Positions 1 to 9,203 of a stretch of DNA of 64,000 nt are shown here, piece by piece. Made by a program: the position numbers and the translations under genes. The notes under the pieces are model-generated. The model did not search any database, was not told the origin of the DNA, and saw nothing but the letters and a program-made list of their open reading frames with translations. The first letter of the stretch is position 1; the number at the start of each line of letters is the position of its first letter. Source of the stretch: Pigmentiphaga sp. NML080357 (GTDB lineage Bacteria > Pseudomonadota > Gammaproteobacteria > Burkholderiales > Burkholderiaceae_B); NCBI RefSeq assembly GCF_002188465.1, contig NZ_NINW01000037.1:124001-188000 (forward strand), read 5' to 3'.

Positions 1-1
1 A

Positions 2-622
2 ACCGCGCCGCCGCTGTTGCACGATTTCCGCGCGGATCCGGAACGCCATCCGCTGCGCACGCCCTCAGGCCGGATCGAGCTCTACTCGCAAACGATCGCT
101 GCCTACGGCTATGACGACTGCCCGCCCCACCCGTCCTGGCTCGAGCCGGCCGAGTGGCTGGGTAGCGATACGGCGCGGCGCTTCCCGCTGCACCTGCTGT
201 CGAACCAGCCGGCCACGCGCCTGCATAGCCAGCTCGACCCCGCGGCAGCCAGCCGCGCCAGCAAGATCGCCGGGCGAGAGCCCATCGCCCTCCATCCCCG
301 GGACGCCGCCGCGCGCGGCATCCGGGACGGCGACGTGGTCAGGGTCTTCAATGACCGCGGCGGGTTCCTGGCCGGGGCGGTGCTCGCCGACCATCTGCTG
401 CCCGGCGTCGTGCAGATCGCCACGGGCGCCTGGTACGACCCGGCGCAGGGCGGCGAGCCGGGCGCCCTGGACAAGCACGGCAATCCCAACCTGGTCACCC
501 TGGATACCGGCACCTCGTGCCTGGCGCAGGGCTCCATCGCCCAGACCGCGCTGGTAGAGGTCGAAAGGCATGGCGAGGCGCCGCCGGTAACGGCGTTCGA
601 CGCTCCGGCCATCATCGGCTGA
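2..622 (+). CDS. Molybdopterin-dependent oxidoreductase, C-terminal part (BisC/TorA-like)
   Basis: The reading frame is open from the left edge, so only the last 206 codons are visible and the start lies outside the window. The visible part begins with the TPSGRIELYS motif that opens the C-terminal region of DMSO-reductase-family enzymes. It continues into the molydopterin-dinucleotide-binding fold (LLSNQPATRLHSQL, then a DGDVVRVFNDRGG segment typical of the six-stranded barrel). These enzymes reduce S- or N-oxides, or oxidise small substrates, with a bis-MGD molybdenum centre. The GAWYDP and GNPN..T motifs fit the biotin-sulfoxide/TMAO reductase branch best. The catalytic domains are off-window, so substrate and export signal cannot be judged. 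Confidence 0.85.
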   Translation, partial: TAPPLLHDFRADPERHPLRTPSGRIELYSQTIAAYGYDDCPPHPSWLEPAEWLGSDTARRFPLHLLSNQPATRLHSQLDPAAASRASKIAGREPIALHPRDAAARGIRDGDVVRVFNDRGGFLAGAVLADHLLPGVVQIATGAWYDPAQGGEPGALDKHGNPNLVTLDTGTSCLAQGSIAQTALVEVERHGEAPPVTAFDAPAIIG

Positions 623-679
623 CCCGGCCGTCGCCGGCCGCGACGATGGGGCGGCGGGCCGGGAAATCCCCGCCCGTCG

Positions 680-714
680 TTGTATAGAACAATTCAGTTT
701 CCCGCCGATAGAGT
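680..714 (+). promoter_or_regulatory. Putative MarR-controlled promoter of the Rieske oxygenase gene
   Basis: A 17-base element at 680-696 (TTGTATAGAACAATTCA) contains the dyad TTGT-N5-ACAA and shares the core TAGAACAAT with the dyad before ligA at 3492-3508 (13 of 17 bases equal). In both places TAGAGT follows with its first base 24 bases after the first base of the core. AGAACA (686-691), a 17-base spacer and TAGAGT (709-714) can be read as -35 and -10. A repressor on the dyad would cover the -35. The MarR gene at 2929-3468 is the natural candidate. This is inferred from the repeat only. Confidence 0.55.
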
Positions 715-792
715 CTTCCGCATCGAGGCCGCCACGCCGTGGCGGCCCGGTTGGATATCCCCCGACCTGCGTTTCGAGAAGGAGACTCGTCC

Positions 793-1848
793 GTGGAGCA
801 CGTCGTTCGCAACGCCTGGTACGTACTGGGCTGGACAGCAGAAATCGGCACAGGGCCCTTCGCCCGGAGAATACTGGACGAACCCGTCGTCGCGTTCCGG
901 CGGCATGACGGCCGGCTCGCCGCGCTGCTGGACCGCTGCGCGCATCGCCTCGTTCCCCTGTCGCTGGGCAGCGTGGTCGGCGACACACTGCAATGCGGCT
1001 ATCACGGACTGCGATACGACGGCACCGGCGTCTGCGTGCATGTTCCAGGGCAGGCGAACATCCCCGACGCCGCCCGGGTCCGCAGCTTTCCCGTGGAAGA
1101 ACGGTATGGCGCCGCCTGGATCTGGATGGGCGATCCCGGACAGGCCGACCCGCGCCGCATCCCGGCCATCGAACGCTATGGCGCGCCGGGCTGGACGGTC
1201 ATCTGGGGCGCGCCCCAATATCACCGCTCGCACTATCTGAACATCGTCGAGAACCTGCAGGACCCGGCCCACACGACCTACGTCCATCCGGCCACCATCG
1301 GCAATCCCGCCTCGAGCGACATTCCTCCCGTCATCGAGGAAACCGAAGGCCACATCGTCACCTACCGCTGGACCCTCGACGCCGAGCCGCCCCCCATCGA
1401 CCGCAAGAACGGCAACTTCAGCGGACTGACCGACCGGTGCCAGTACTACCACTTCTTCCCGCCCTGCACCTCGCGGGTGGACGTGGTGACGATGCAGGCC
1501 GGCCAGGAACACACGGAGGCCAACATGGACCGCGGCCTGCGCGCGTTCAGCTACAAGTTCCTGACGCCCGAGAACGATACGGCCACGCACTTCTTCTGGC
1601 TGCACGTGCGCAACTTCGGCGTGGGCGACAAGGAACTCGACGAGCGCCTGAGACGCGAGATGGGCCGGACCTTCGAAGAGGACAACGTCATCGTCTCCGC
1701 CATGCAGCGCGAACAGGACGCCACCGGCTTGCGGCAGCTGGCCTGGCTGCGCATCGACGCGGGCCCGACCCGCGCCCGCCGCATGATCGAGAAGATGGCG
1801 GCCGTCGAGTCCGCAGCCGCTTCCCCTGCGACCACGACGGCGTCCTGA
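793..1848 (+). CDS. Rieske non-haem iron oxygenase, VanA-type alpha subunit
   Basis: A 351-residue oxygenase component of the aromatic-ring hydroxylase/O-demethylase type. The start is GTG 793, eight bases after AAGGAGA; this places NAWYVLGW at the N-terminus as in VanA-like proteins, whereas the frame is open further upstream without a ribosome site. The Rieske [2Fe-2S] ligands are C49-x-H51 and C68-x2-H71. The mononuclear iron site is visible as D157, H160 and H165 in NLQDPAHTTYVHP. Such proteins demethylate methoxybenzoates or hydroxylate aromatics and need a separate reductase, which is not in this window. A Bug receptor follows after 60 bases, and ligAB-pobA lie just beyond. Vanillate or a related methoxy-aromatic would be a sensible substrate, but this is not proven. 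Confidence 0.85.
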   Translation: MEHVVRNAWYVLGWTAEIGTGPFARRILDEPVVAFRRHDGRLAALLDRCAHRLVPLSLGSVVGDTLQCGYHGLRYDGTGVCVHVPGQANIPDAARVRSFPVEERYGAAWIWMGDPGQADPRRIPAIERYGAPGWTVIWGAPQYHRSHYLNIVENLQDPAHTTYVHPATIGNPASSDIPPVIEETEGHIVTYRWTLDAEPPPIDRKNGNFSGLTDRCQYYHFFPPCTSRVDVVTMQAGQEHTEANMDRGLRAFSYKFLTPENDTATHFFWLHVRNFGVGDKELDERLRREMGRTFEEDNVIVSAMQREQDATGLRQLAWLRIDAGPTRARRMIEKMAAVESAAASPATTTAS

Positions 1849-1908
1849 CGCCCGCCGATCGCCAGTCCGTCCACCCGCTCCGCTTGCGTGCCGCCCAAGG
1901 AGGCCACC

Positions 1909-2910
1909 ATGTCCCACCGTCCGCATCCCCGTATCCCTCGCGCCTCGTCGCTGCTGGCCGGCCTGGCGCTCGCCCTGTCGGCAACGCAGGCCTGTGCCGG
2001 CGCCGCCGACGGCTACCCCAGCCGGCCCATCCGCTTCATCGTCCCCTTCACGCCCGGCGGACTGACGGACAAGCTGGCGCGAAGCGTGGCGCACGATCTG
2101 CAGGAAGCCTGGCAACAGCCGGTCATCGTTGAGAACAAGCCCGGCGCGGGCGGCACCATAGGCGCGGACCTGGTGGCCAAGGCCCCCGCCGACGGCTACA
2201 CGATCCTGCTGGGCACCCATGCGACCCACGCCATCAACGTCACCTTGCTTGCCAACCTGCCCTACGACGCGGTGCGCGACTTCGAGCCCGTCAGCCTGCT
2301 GGCGACGGTGCCGAACATCCTCATGGTGCATCCCTCGGTACCGGCGCACAGCGTCCAGGAACTGGTCCAGCTCGCCAAGCGCAAGCCGGGCTCGCTCAAT
2401 TTCGTCTCGCAGGGCATCGGTACCTCGGGCCACATGTCGGGCGAACTGTTCAAGTCGCTGGCGGGCATAGACATGGTCCACGTACCCGCGCGCGGTCCCG
2501 CCCAGGCCGTCAGCGACGTCATGGGCGGGCATGCCGACATCCTGTTCGACTCGGTCGCCATCGGCATGCCCATCGTGCGCTCCGGCAAGCTGCGGGCGCT
2601 GGCCGTCACCAGCAGGGAACGCTCTCCCGCCGCGCCCGGGCTGCCGACCATGATCGAGGCCGGCATACCCGACTACGAGATCGTGCTGTGGTTCTCGGTG
2701 TTCGCGCCCAAGGGCACGCCGGCCGACATCGTGCTCAAGCTGAACCAGGAAATCGCGCGAGCCATGGGCAAACCCGCGACGCGCGAAGCGTTCGTGCAGG
2801 AAGGACTCACGGTCTCCGCTTCGTCGCCGGCGCAGCTAGGGCGCTTCCAGGAGGCGGAAATCACGAAATGGGCACGCTTGATCAAGGCGTCGGGCGCCAC
2901 GTCGAATTGA
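1909..2910 (+). CDS. Bug-family periplasmic solute receptor (Rieske operon)
   Basis: A 333-residue tripartite-tricarboxylate-type binding protein. ATG 1909 follows a perfect AAGGAGG. A Sec signal peptide (hydrophobic LLAGLALALSA, cleavage near ACAGA) is followed by the family hallmarks YPSRPIRFIVPF, PGG at the ligand pocket, NKPGAGGTIGA and the ADGYT motif. The protein lies directly behind the Rieske oxygenase, which suggests it captures that enzyme's aromatic-acid substrate or delivers it to uptake or signalling. No TctA/TctB membrane subunits are encoded nearby, as is common for orphan Bug proteins. The ligand cannot be read from the sequence. Confidence 0.9.
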   Translation: MSHRPHPRIPRASSLLAGLALALSATQACAGAADGYPSRPIRFIVPFTPGGLTDKLARSVAHDLQEAWQQPVIVENKPGAGGTIGADLVAKAPADGYTILLGTHATHAINVTLLANLPYDAVRDFEPVSLLATVPNILMVHPSVPAHSVQELVQLAKRKPGSLNFVSQGIGTSGHMSGELFKSLAGIDMVHVPARGPAQAVSDVMGGHADILFDSVAIGMPIVRSGKLRALAVTSRERSPAAPGLPTMIEAGIPDYEIVLWFSVFAPKGTPADIVLKLNQEIARAMGKPATREAFVQEGLTVSASSPAQLGRFQEAEITKWARLIKASGATSN

Positions 2911-2928
2911 ATCGACGGCGGGGGCCTC

Positions 2929-3468
2929 CTACCAGACACCCGCCAGGTCCGGCTTCGACGAGGCCAATTGACGGCTTCCGCCATTGCGGCGGTCGGCTTT
3001 TTCCTTCAAGGGATAGTCCTGGTTGAGCTGTTCGGCCGTATGGGTCAGGACGTTCAGCATGCCGTCGAGCGCCTGGATCGCATCCGGGGGCAGCGCCTTG
3101 AGGATGCGGCCGTTGATGTCGGCGGTGATGGGAAACAGCTCGGCGTGCAGAGCCCTGCCCTTGCCGGTCAGCTCGATGGCCACGCGATGCCTGTCGCTGC
3201 TGCGGCCGACGCGCGACACCAGCCCCTTGGCGACCAGGTCGCTGACGGCGCGGGACACGAGGGGGCGGTCGGTATGGGCTCGCTCGGCCAGCTCGGAAGG
3301 CGACATCGTGCCGTAGTCGGCCAGCATCGCGATCAGGCGCCATTCCCGCCGGCTGATGCCGTAGCGGCCTTCGCACAGCCGGATCACCAGCGCCCCGCTG
3401 ACCGACAGCAACCGCGCGATCCGGTAGTTCAGGAGTTCTTCGCAATTTGCAGGCTGCTCGAATGACAT
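2929..3468 (-). CDS. MarR-family transcriptional regulator
   Basis: A 179-residue winged-helix protein. Residues about 40-105 carry the MarR fold: a recognition region (MSPSELAERAHTDRPLVSRAVSDLVAKGLVSR) followed by the wing SSDRHRVAIELTGKG. The gene is convergent with the Rieske-Bug unit and divergent from ligA-ligB-pobA, with 143 bases between it and ligA. A perfect 6-5-6 dyad (3492-3508) lies in that gap and a similar element precedes the Rieske gene, so it probably represses both units until an aromatic ligand (for example 4-hydroxybenzoate, protocatechuate or a coenzyme A ester) binds. Members close to catabolic genes usually work this way; the ligand is unknown. Confidence 0.88.
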   Translation of the reverse strand: MSFEQPANCEELLNYRIARLLSVSGALVIRLCEGRYGISRREWRLIAMLADYGTMSPSELAERAHTDRPLVSRAVSDLVAKGLVSRVGRSSDRHRVAIELTGKGRALHAELFPITADINGRILKALPPDAIQALDGMLNVLTHTAEQLNQDYPLKEKADRRNGGSRQLASSKPDLAGVW

Positions 3469-3491
3469 GGCCGCTCCTGCGCCGACGGCGG

Positions 3492-3526
3492 TTGATTAGA
3501 ACAATCAAGGACATGAAAGCTAGAGT
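3492..3526 (+). promoter_or_regulatory. Dyad operator and putative promoter of ligA-ligB-pobA
   Basis: TTGATT-AGAAC-AATCAA at 3492-3508 is a perfect 6-base inverted repeat with a 5-base centre. AGAACA at 3498-3503, 17 bases, then TAGAGT at 3521-3526 gives the same -35/-10 arrangement seen before the Rieske oxygenase gene (680-714). The site lies between the divergent marR and ligA genes and would serve both autoregulation and control of the ring-cleavage operon. Confidence 0.6.
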
Positions 3527-3611
3527 CATTCTCCATAAAAAGCGCAGTGGCCGCAACGCCGTACGTCGGCGCGGCCCTCCCCATTTTCCCTCGACCCAAG
3601 GAGCATCTCCC

Positions 3612-3974
3612 ATGACACCCCATCAACGCGACCGGACACGGCCGATCGCCGAATCGCACGTCTTCGACCTGCAGCTTTCATGGAAGGGATACCGCATCAA
3701 CAAGCTCTGCAATTCCCTCAGCGAGGCCGCCAACCGCGCCGCCTACCAGGCGGACGAAGAGGCCTACATGGCACGCTTCGGCCTGTCCGAAGAACAAAAG
3801 GCGCTGATACGCGCGCGTGACTTCACGGGCCTGCTCGACGCCGGCGCCAACATCTATTTCCTGCTCAAGCTGGGCGTGGTCACCGGCAACGGACTCTACG
3901 TCATGGGAGCCCGGATGCGCGGAGAAACCTACGAAGCCTTCCTCTCCACCCGCAACGACAAGGGAGCAGTCTGA
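3612..3974 (+). CDS. ligA: Protocatechuate 4,5-dioxygenase alpha subunit
   Basis: A 120-residue LigA-type small subunit. The start is ATG 3612, preceded by AAGGAG at 3597-3602; an upstream in-frame opening has no ribosome site. The sequence aligns by eye with LigA: a GYRINKLCNSL segment, the run NRAAYQADEEAYMARFGLSEEQ, and the helical stretch GLLDAGANIYFLLKLG. In the LigAB complex this subunit caps the active site of the beta subunit during meta (extradiol) cleavage of protocatechuate to 4-carboxy-2-hydroxymuconate-6-semialdehyde. The stop codon is one base before the ligB start, so the two are translated together. A gallate- or methylgallate-cleaving variant is the main alternative. Confidence 0.88.
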   Translation: MTPHQRDRTRPIAESHVFDLQLSWKGYRINKLCNSLSEAANRAAYQADEEAYMARFGLSEEQKALIRARDFTGLLDAGANIYFLLKLGVVTGNGLYVMGARMRGETYEAFLSTRNDKGAV

Positions 3975-3975
3975 C

Positions 3976-4815
3976 ATGGGGCGCATCATCGCAGGCATAG
4001 GCACTTCCCACGTGCCGTCCATAGGCGCGGCATACGACCGCGGCAGGCAAGCCACGCCGGCCTGGCGTCCGCTGTTCGACGCCTACGTCCCGGTGCGCGA
4101 GTGGCTGGAAGAACTCAAGCCCGACGTGGCCATCATGGTCTACAACGACCACGGCGCCGATTTCTTCTTCGACAAATACCCGACATTCGCCGTGGGCGCG
4201 GCCGACCGCTATGACATCGCCGACGAGGGATTCGGCGTGCGTCCCCTGCCGCCCATAGAAGGCCACCTGGAGTTCTCGCAGCATTTGTGCGAATCGCTGG
4301 TCTACAACGAATTCGACCTGACGGTCTGCCAGGAAATGCGGGTCGAGCACGGTTTCCTGGTCCCCATGCACCTGTGCTTCGAACACACGCCCCGCTGGAA
4401 CGTGGCGGCCGTGCCCATCGCCGTCAACGTCCTGCAGCATCCGCTGCCCACGGCGCGCCGGTGCTACCGGCTGGGACAGGCCATACGGCAGGCCGTCGAA
4501 TCCTATCCCGACGATCTGCGCGTCGTGATCCTCGGAACCGGCGGCATGTCGCACCAGTTGACCGGCCCTCACTTCGGCAAGATGGACAAGGACTGGGACC
4601 AGGACTTCCTCGACCGGATTGAGCACGATCCCGGCAGCCTGTGCGAACTGACGCACCAGACGCTCATGGAACGGTATGGCGCCGAGGGCATCGAGCTGAT
4701 CATGTGGCTGGTCATGCGCGGCGCCCTCTCCGAACGGGTGCGGCGCGTCCACCGCAACTACTACGCTCCCATGACCACCGGCATGGGCCTGATCACCCTG
4801 GAGGAGCCCGCATGA
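3976..4815 (+). CDS. ligB: Protocatechuate 4,5-dioxygenase beta (catalytic) subunit
   Basis: A 279-residue class III extradiol dioxygenase. The iron ligands expected from LigB are present: H12 in GIGTSHVPS and H59 in [10 protein letters not shown]193 in GTGGMSHQL corresponds to the catalytic base. The enzyme opens the protocatechuate ring between C4 and C5 using Fe(II) and O2. It starts one base after the ligA stop and overlaps pobA by four bases (ATGA at 4812), so ligA, ligB and pobA form one tightly coupled transcript. No lactonase, hydratase or aldolase of the 4,5-pathway is present in the window, so the lower pathway must be encoded elsewhere. Confidence 0.9.
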   Translation: MGRIIAGIGTSHVPSIGAAYDRGRQATPAWRPLFDAYVPVREWLEELKPDVAIMVYNDHGADFFFDKYPTFAVGAADRYDIADEGFGVRPLPPIEGHLEFSQHLCESLVYNEFDLTVCQEMRVEHGFLVPMHLCFEHTPRWNVAAVPIAVNVLQHPLPTARRCYRLGQAIRQAVESYPDDLRVVILGTGGMSHQLTGPHFGKMDKDWDQDFLDRIEHDPGSLCELTHQTLMERYGAEGIELIMWLVMRGALSERVRRVHRNYYAPMTTGMGLITLEEPA

Positions 4816-5987
4816 TCGAGCGCACCCAAGTCGGCATCGTCGGCGCCGGCCCTGCCGGGCTGCTGCTGTCCCATCTGCTGCACCGGGAGGGCATCGAATC
4901 CATCGTGTTCGATAGCCGCAGCCGCGAACACGTGCAGCAGCGCTTGCGGGCGGGCGTGCTGGAGCAAGGCACGGTCGACCTGCTGGCCGAGGTCGGGCTG
5001 GGCGAGCGCATGCGGCGCCTGGGCATGCCCCAGACCAGCATCGACTTCCGCTTCGCCCAGGCCTCGCACCGCATAGACTTCACCCGGGAAATCGGCCGCA
5101 CCGTCACGGTCTATCCGCAACACGAAGTGGTCCATGACCTGATCGAAGCGCGACTGGCCGCTGGCGGCGACCTGCGCTTCGACACGCCGGTCACGGCCCT
5201 CCTCGACGTGGAAGGTCCCTCGCCGACGATCGTGGCCGGCCCGGAAGGCAAGCCGGTGCGCTGCGACTTCATCGCGGGCTGCGACGGCTTCCACGGCATC
5301 TGCCGCGATGCCATTCCCGCTTCCGCGCTGACGACCTACGACCGGGTCTATCCGTTCGGCTGGCTGGGCATCCTGGCCGAGGTTCCCCCCGCCGCGCCCG
5401 ACGTAACCTGGGGCTGCCACGAGACCGGCTTCGCCATGCTGAGTTTCCGGTCCCCTACGCGCAGCCGTCTCTACCTTCAATGCGAACCGGACGACCATCC
5501 CGGCAACTGGTCCGACGACCGCATCTGGCACACGCTGCACGAGCGCCTGGACGTTCCCGGCATGCCGCCGCTGATCGAGGGTCCCATCGTGCAAAAGGGG
5601 GTGACCGCCATGCGCAGCTTTCAGGTCGAGCCGCTGCGCCACGGCGCGCTGTTCCTGGCGGGCGATGCCGCGCACATCGTTCCGCCCACCGGCGCCAAGG
5701 GGTTGAACTCCGCCGTCGCCGACATACGCGTGCTCGGCCGTGCGCTGGCCGAGTATTACCGGCACGGATCCGCCCGGCTCCTGGATGGCTACTCCGAGAC
5801 CTGCCTGCGGCGCATGTGGCTGGTCCAGCGTTTCTCCGCGGGCTTGTGCACCATGGTGCACAGCTTTCCAGGGCAGAATGAATTCGTGAAACGCCTGCAA
5901 CGCGCCGACCTGGAATACATGACGGGTTCGGTACCGGGCCGGCTGGCCTTTGCCGAGAACTTCACCGGATTGCCGGTCGAAGCCTAG
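4812..5987 (+). CDS. pobA: 4-hydroxybenzoate 3-monooxygenase
   Basis: A 391-residue class A flavin monooxygenase, close to the 394 residues usual for PobA. The N-terminal GxGxxG FAD motif is [11 protein letters not shown]. It is followed by the PobA-specific [15 protein letters not shown], the DG motif GCDGFHG in the middle, and the GD motif [19 protein letters not shown], which contacts FAD ribityl. The enzyme hydroxylates 4-hydroxybenzoate to protocatechuate with NADPH and O2, directly feeding LigAB encoded just upstream. The start codon overlaps the ligB stop (ATGA). Placing pobA in the same operon as 4,5-cleavage genes, rather than with a PobR-type activator and 3,4-cleavage genes, is the noteworthy arrangement. 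Confidence 0.93.
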   Translation: MIERTQVGIVGAGPAGLLLSHLLHREGIESIVFDSRSREHVQQRLRAGVLEQGTVDLLAEVGLGERMRRLGMPQTSIDFRFAQASHRIDFTREIGRTVTVYPQHEVVHDLIEARLAAGGDLRFDTPVTALLDVEGPSPTIVAGPEGKPVRCDFIAGCDGFHGICRDAIPASALTTYDRVYPFGWLGILAEVPPAAPDVTWGCHETGFAMLSFRSPTRSRLYLQCEPDDHPGNWSDDRIWHTLHERLDVPGMPPLIEGPIVQKGVTAMRSFQVEPLRHGALFLAGDAAHIVPPTGAKGLNSAVADIRVLGRALAEYYRHGSARLLDGYSETCLRRMWLVQRFSAGLCTMVHSFPGQNEFVKRLQRADLEYMTGSVPGRLAFAENFTGLPVEA

Positions 5988-6215
5988 GACCGACGCCGGC
6001 GCCCGCCTCCGGGCCCGCCTGCTTGAGCAAGAAGGAAACTGCGCGGGGTCGACGCCAGGCTGCACGGCCATGGCTCGATCGACGCCCGCGATGCGGCGTA
6101 CGCGGGAATGCCTGCCCATGCGTGGAATTTGGCGTGCGCCATGCGGCCGGCACGGCGTTTGCTGCATGCTTCGGCTCGCGTACTTGCGGCGCGTATCCGG
6201 CGGAAGGAGAAGGCG

Positions 6216-7385
6216 ATGAAAGCGCTGTGCTGGCATGGCAAGAAAAACATCCGGTACGACACCGTCCCGGACCCTCGCATCGAGCAACCGGGCGATGCCA
6301 TCGTCAAGGTCTCCGCATGCGCCATTTGCGGCTCCGACCTGCATCTTTTCGACGGCTTCATCCCCGGCATGAAGTCCGGCGACATCATGGGACACGAATT
6401 CATGGGGGAAGTGATGGAAGTGGGCCCCGGAACGCGGGACCTGAAGGTCGGCGACCGGGTGGTCATACCCTTCACCATCGCCTGTGGCGCATGCGATCAA
6501 TGCCTGCGCGGCAACTATTCCGTCTGTGAGCGCACCAACCGCAACAAGGAACTCGCCGAAAAGGCCTTCGGCCACTCCACCGCGGGGCTCTTCGGCTATA
6601 CCCATCTGACGGGCGGCTACGCAGGCGGGCAGGCCGAATACGTGCGCGTGCCCTACGCCGACACCACGCACATCAAGGTGCCGGAAGGATTGACGGACGA
6701 GCAGGTGCTGTTCCTGGGCGACATCCTGCCTACCGGCTGGCAGGCGGCCTTCCAGTGCGACATCCAGCCCACGGACACGGTGGCGATCTGGGGTGCCGGC
6801 CCGGTGGGCCTGATGGCCATGCGCAGCGCGCAGCTGCTGGGCGCACGGCAGGTCGTCGTCATCGATCGCATTGCCGAACGGCTCGCCATGGCCGCCGCGG
6901 CCGGCGCCACGACCATCGACTTCGAGCAGGAAAGCGTGGTGGCGCGGCTGCGCGACCTGACCGCCGGCAAGGGACCGGAAAAATGCATCGACGCGGTAGG
7001 CCTCGAGTCCCATGCGGCGCGCTCGCTGGACGCCATGTACGACCGTGCCAAGCAGGCGGTCATGCTCGAGAGCGACAGGCCGCACGTGCTGCGCGAGATG
7101 ATCTACGTCTGCAGGCCGGCCGGCGTGTTGTCCATACCGGGGGTCTATGGCGGACTGATCGACAAGATTCCGTTCGGCGCCTCGATGAACAAGGGCCTGA
7201 CCTGGCGCATGGGGCAGACCCACGTCCAGCGCTGGAGCGGCGAGCTGCTGGGCCTCATCGCCGAAGGGCAACTCGACCCTTCCTTCGTCATCACCCATAC
7301 CGAGGCGCTGGAGGACGGGCCGGACATGTACGAGATCTTCCGCGACAAGGAAGACGGCTGCGTGAAGGTCGTGCTCAAGCCCTGA
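6216..7385 (+). CDS. Zinc-dependent alcohol dehydrogenase, formaldehyde-dehydrogenase-like group
   Basis: A 389-residue MDR-superfamily dehydrogenase starting at ATG 6216 behind GGAAGGAGA. The catalytic zinc region shows CAICGSDLH and GHEFMGEV. The structural zinc loop has the four-cysteine pattern [15 protein letters not shown]. The NAD(P) Rossmann motif is [15 protein letters not shown] near residue 190. The length and the long insert after the structural zinc match the glutathione-independent formaldehyde-dehydrogenase-like subgroup. It lies 228 bases downstream of pobA on the same strand. It could remove formaldehyde released by a Rieske O-demethylase or oxidise an aromatic alcohol; both are inference. 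Confidence 0.85.
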   Translation: MKALCWHGKKNIRYDTVPDPRIEQPGDAIVKVSACAICGSDLHLFDGFIPGMKSGDIMGHEFMGEVMEVGPGTRDLKVGDRVVIPFTIACGACDQCLRGNYSVCERTNRNKELAEKAFGHSTAGLFGYTHLTGGYAGGQAEYVRVPYADTTHIKVPEGLTDEQVLFLGDILPTGWQAAFQCDIQPTDTVAIWGAGPVGLMAMRSAQLLGARQVVVIDRIAERLAMAAAAGATTIDFEQESVVARLRDLTAGKGPEKCIDAVGLESHAARSLDAMYDRAKQAVMLESDRPHVLREMIYVCRPAGVLSIPGVYGGLIDKIPFGASMNKGLTWRMGQTHVQRWSGELLGLIAEGQLDPSFVITHTEALEDGPDMYEIFRDKEDGCVKVVLKP

Positions 7386-7405
7386 GCGGCGTCGCGCGGC
7401 CGGAC

Positions 7406-9106
7406 TCAGAAAGCCGCGGCGCGATATACCTGCTTGCCGCCGACATAGGTGGCCAGGGCCTTCAGGCGCTGCACCTCGGCGGCCGGAATGCTCAGGTAGT
7501 CCGCCGACAGGACCACGAAATCGGCCAGCTTGCCCGGTTCGATCGAACCCTTGATCGCTTCCTCGTCGGTCAGGCGAGCATTGTTGATGGTCATGAGCCG
7601 CAAGACGGCATCGCGCGACGGCACGGCCTGGTCGGCGCCATAGATCCCGTCCGAGATCGTGTCGCGCGTCAGGAAATGGTACATGGCCCAGAACGGATTG
7701 ACCGGGATGACCGGGGAGTCCGTGCCGCCCGCCAGCATGAAACCCTGCTCCATGTAGGTCTTGAGCGGCGTGACCTGCGAGGCGCGGTCCATGCCCCAAT
7801 AGCGCTTGAGGACCGGCGCGGCAAGATAGAGGTGGTCCTGCACCGACATCCGCAGGTCCAGCGCGCGGATGCGCGGATACTGGTCGGGCCGTGTGACGAA
7901 GGCGTGCTCGATGGTCCAGCCGCGGCCGTTGATGTCGCGCTCGGCATCGGCCCGCTCGAATCCCTGCAGCACCTCGTCCACCGCGGCATCGCCCACGGCA
8001 TGCACCGCCGCGCGCCACCCCGCGCGATTGATGCCTGCCACGTACTCGTTGAAGCTTGCCTGCGGAATGGTCTGCAGGCCGTGATACGTGCCGCCCTTGC
8101 CCAGCTCGCCTTCGTACGGGCGCGTCATGTAGCCGCCCTCGAAGCCGCCGTCCACGCTGATCTTGATGCCCCAGACCCGCACCCACTCGTCACCCTCGCC
8201 CTGCCGAATGCCGGCTTCGACGATGCTGGAACGGAAATCCGCCAGGTCCTTGGGGCGGAACAGGATGCTGTAGCGCACGGTGGCCTGGCCACTGTCGCGC
8301 AGTTGCTGGAACTGGCGATAGGCCGCCACCGTCGTGCCTGGTATGCGGATGCTGGTCAGTCCGTACTCGTTCAGTTTCTTCTGCTGCGCCTGGAGAACGG
8401 CCTGGCTCATCGGCGGCGGGGGCGGCAGCGGCGCGAGGCGCTTGGCCGCATCGGTGAGTTCGCCCGTCAAGCGGCCCGCGGCATTGCGGGGAATGGCGCC
8501 GCCCGGCGGCACCGGCGTGGCGGGCGTGATGCCATACTTGGCGAGCGCCGTGTCGTTGAGGAAATAGCTGTGCCCGCCGCGCACCAGTATGACCGGCACC
8601 CCGGGCGCCGCGGCCTCCAGTTCATCCGCGGTGGGCAAGCGCTGTTCTTTCAGCTGCGCTTCGTGCCAATCGCTGTTGGACACCAGCACCTGTCCCGGCT
8701 TGGCCGCCTTGGCCGCCTCGGCCACCTTGGCGAAGAGCTCGGCCAGCGAACGTGTCGCCGACAGGTCGATGCCGGGACCTCCGCCCACCGCATGCAGGTG
8801 AGAATCCGCCAACCCGGGAATGACCGTACGGCCATGCAAATCGACCACCTGCGTAGTGGGCCCGGCAGAGGCCTTGACGCGCTCGTTCGTGCCGACCGCG
8901 ACGAACCTGCCGCCGCGAACGGCGAAGGCCTGGGCTACCGACGAACGTGGGTCCACGGTCACGACCTTGCCGTTGACGAAAATGGCATCGGCGATCTCCG
9001 GCGCCGCGCCGCCTCCCGGGTTGCCGCCCGCGCATGCCGCCATCGAAGCCGCGGCGCCCGCCACAACCAGCCCCCGCACCCAAGCCCTGCCAACCATTGC
9101 GTCCAT
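7406..9106 (-). CDS. Amidohydrolase-family lipoprotein, YtcJ-like
   Basis: A 566-residue metal-dependent hydrolase of the YtcJ/amidohydrolase-3 group. The chosen start (ATG 9106) gives a short signal with hydrophobic core and the lipobox-like SMAAC, so it is probably membrane-anchored facing the periplasm; the frame stays open upstream without better support. The metal-site motif DSHLHAVGG follows the usual GRTVIPGLA; the late GGTDSPV motif supplies the conserved aspartate. A proline run (APLPPPPP) lies mid-protein. YtcJ-like enzymes hydrolyse N-acyl or amide bonds of varied substrates, and none can be assigned here. It ends 20 bases from the convergent alcohol dehydrogenase. Confidence 0.82.
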   Translation of the reverse strand: MDAMVGRAWVRGLVVAGAAASMAACAGGNPGGGAAPEIADAIFVNGKVVTVDPRSSVAQAFAVRGGRFVAVGTNERVKASAGPTTQVVDLHGRTVIPGLADSHLHAVGGGPGIDLSATRSLAELFAKVAEAAKAAKPGQVLVSNSDWHEAQLKEQRLPTADELEAAAPGVPVILVRGGHSYFLNDTALAKYGITPATPVPPGGAIPRNAAGRLTGELTDAAKRLAPLPPPPPMSQAVLQAQQKKLNEYGLTSIRIPGTTVAAYRQFQQLRDSGQATVRYSILFRPKDLADFRSSIVEAGIRQGEGDEWVRVWGIKISVDGGFEGGYMTRPYEGELGKGGTYHGLQTIPQASFNEYVAGINRAGWRAAVHAVGDAAVDEVLQGFERADAERDINGRGWTIEHAFVTRPDQYPRIRALDLRMSVQDHLYLAAPVLKRYWGMDRASQVTPLKTYMEQGFMLAGGTDSPVIPVNPFWAMYHFLTRDTISDGIYGADQAVPSRDAVLRLMTINNARLTDEEAIKGSIEPGKLADFVVLSADYLSIPAAEVQRLKALATYVGGKQVYRAAAF

Positions 9107-9203
9107 GGCGCGCCCCACTCGTCGTCGGAAGACGCTAGTTTGGTACCTCAAATATTTAAATGTCAAACACTTTCCGGCGTTTCGCCCATGTCCGCCTTGC
9201 GCC

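Noticed and set aside
4761-8186. A 1,141-codon open frame on the minus strand opposite pobA, the alcohol dehydrogenase and part of the amidohydrolase
   Set aside because: It is the antisense of strongly supported genes in high-GC DNA, with arginine/glycine/histidine-rich composition and no domain or ribosome site.
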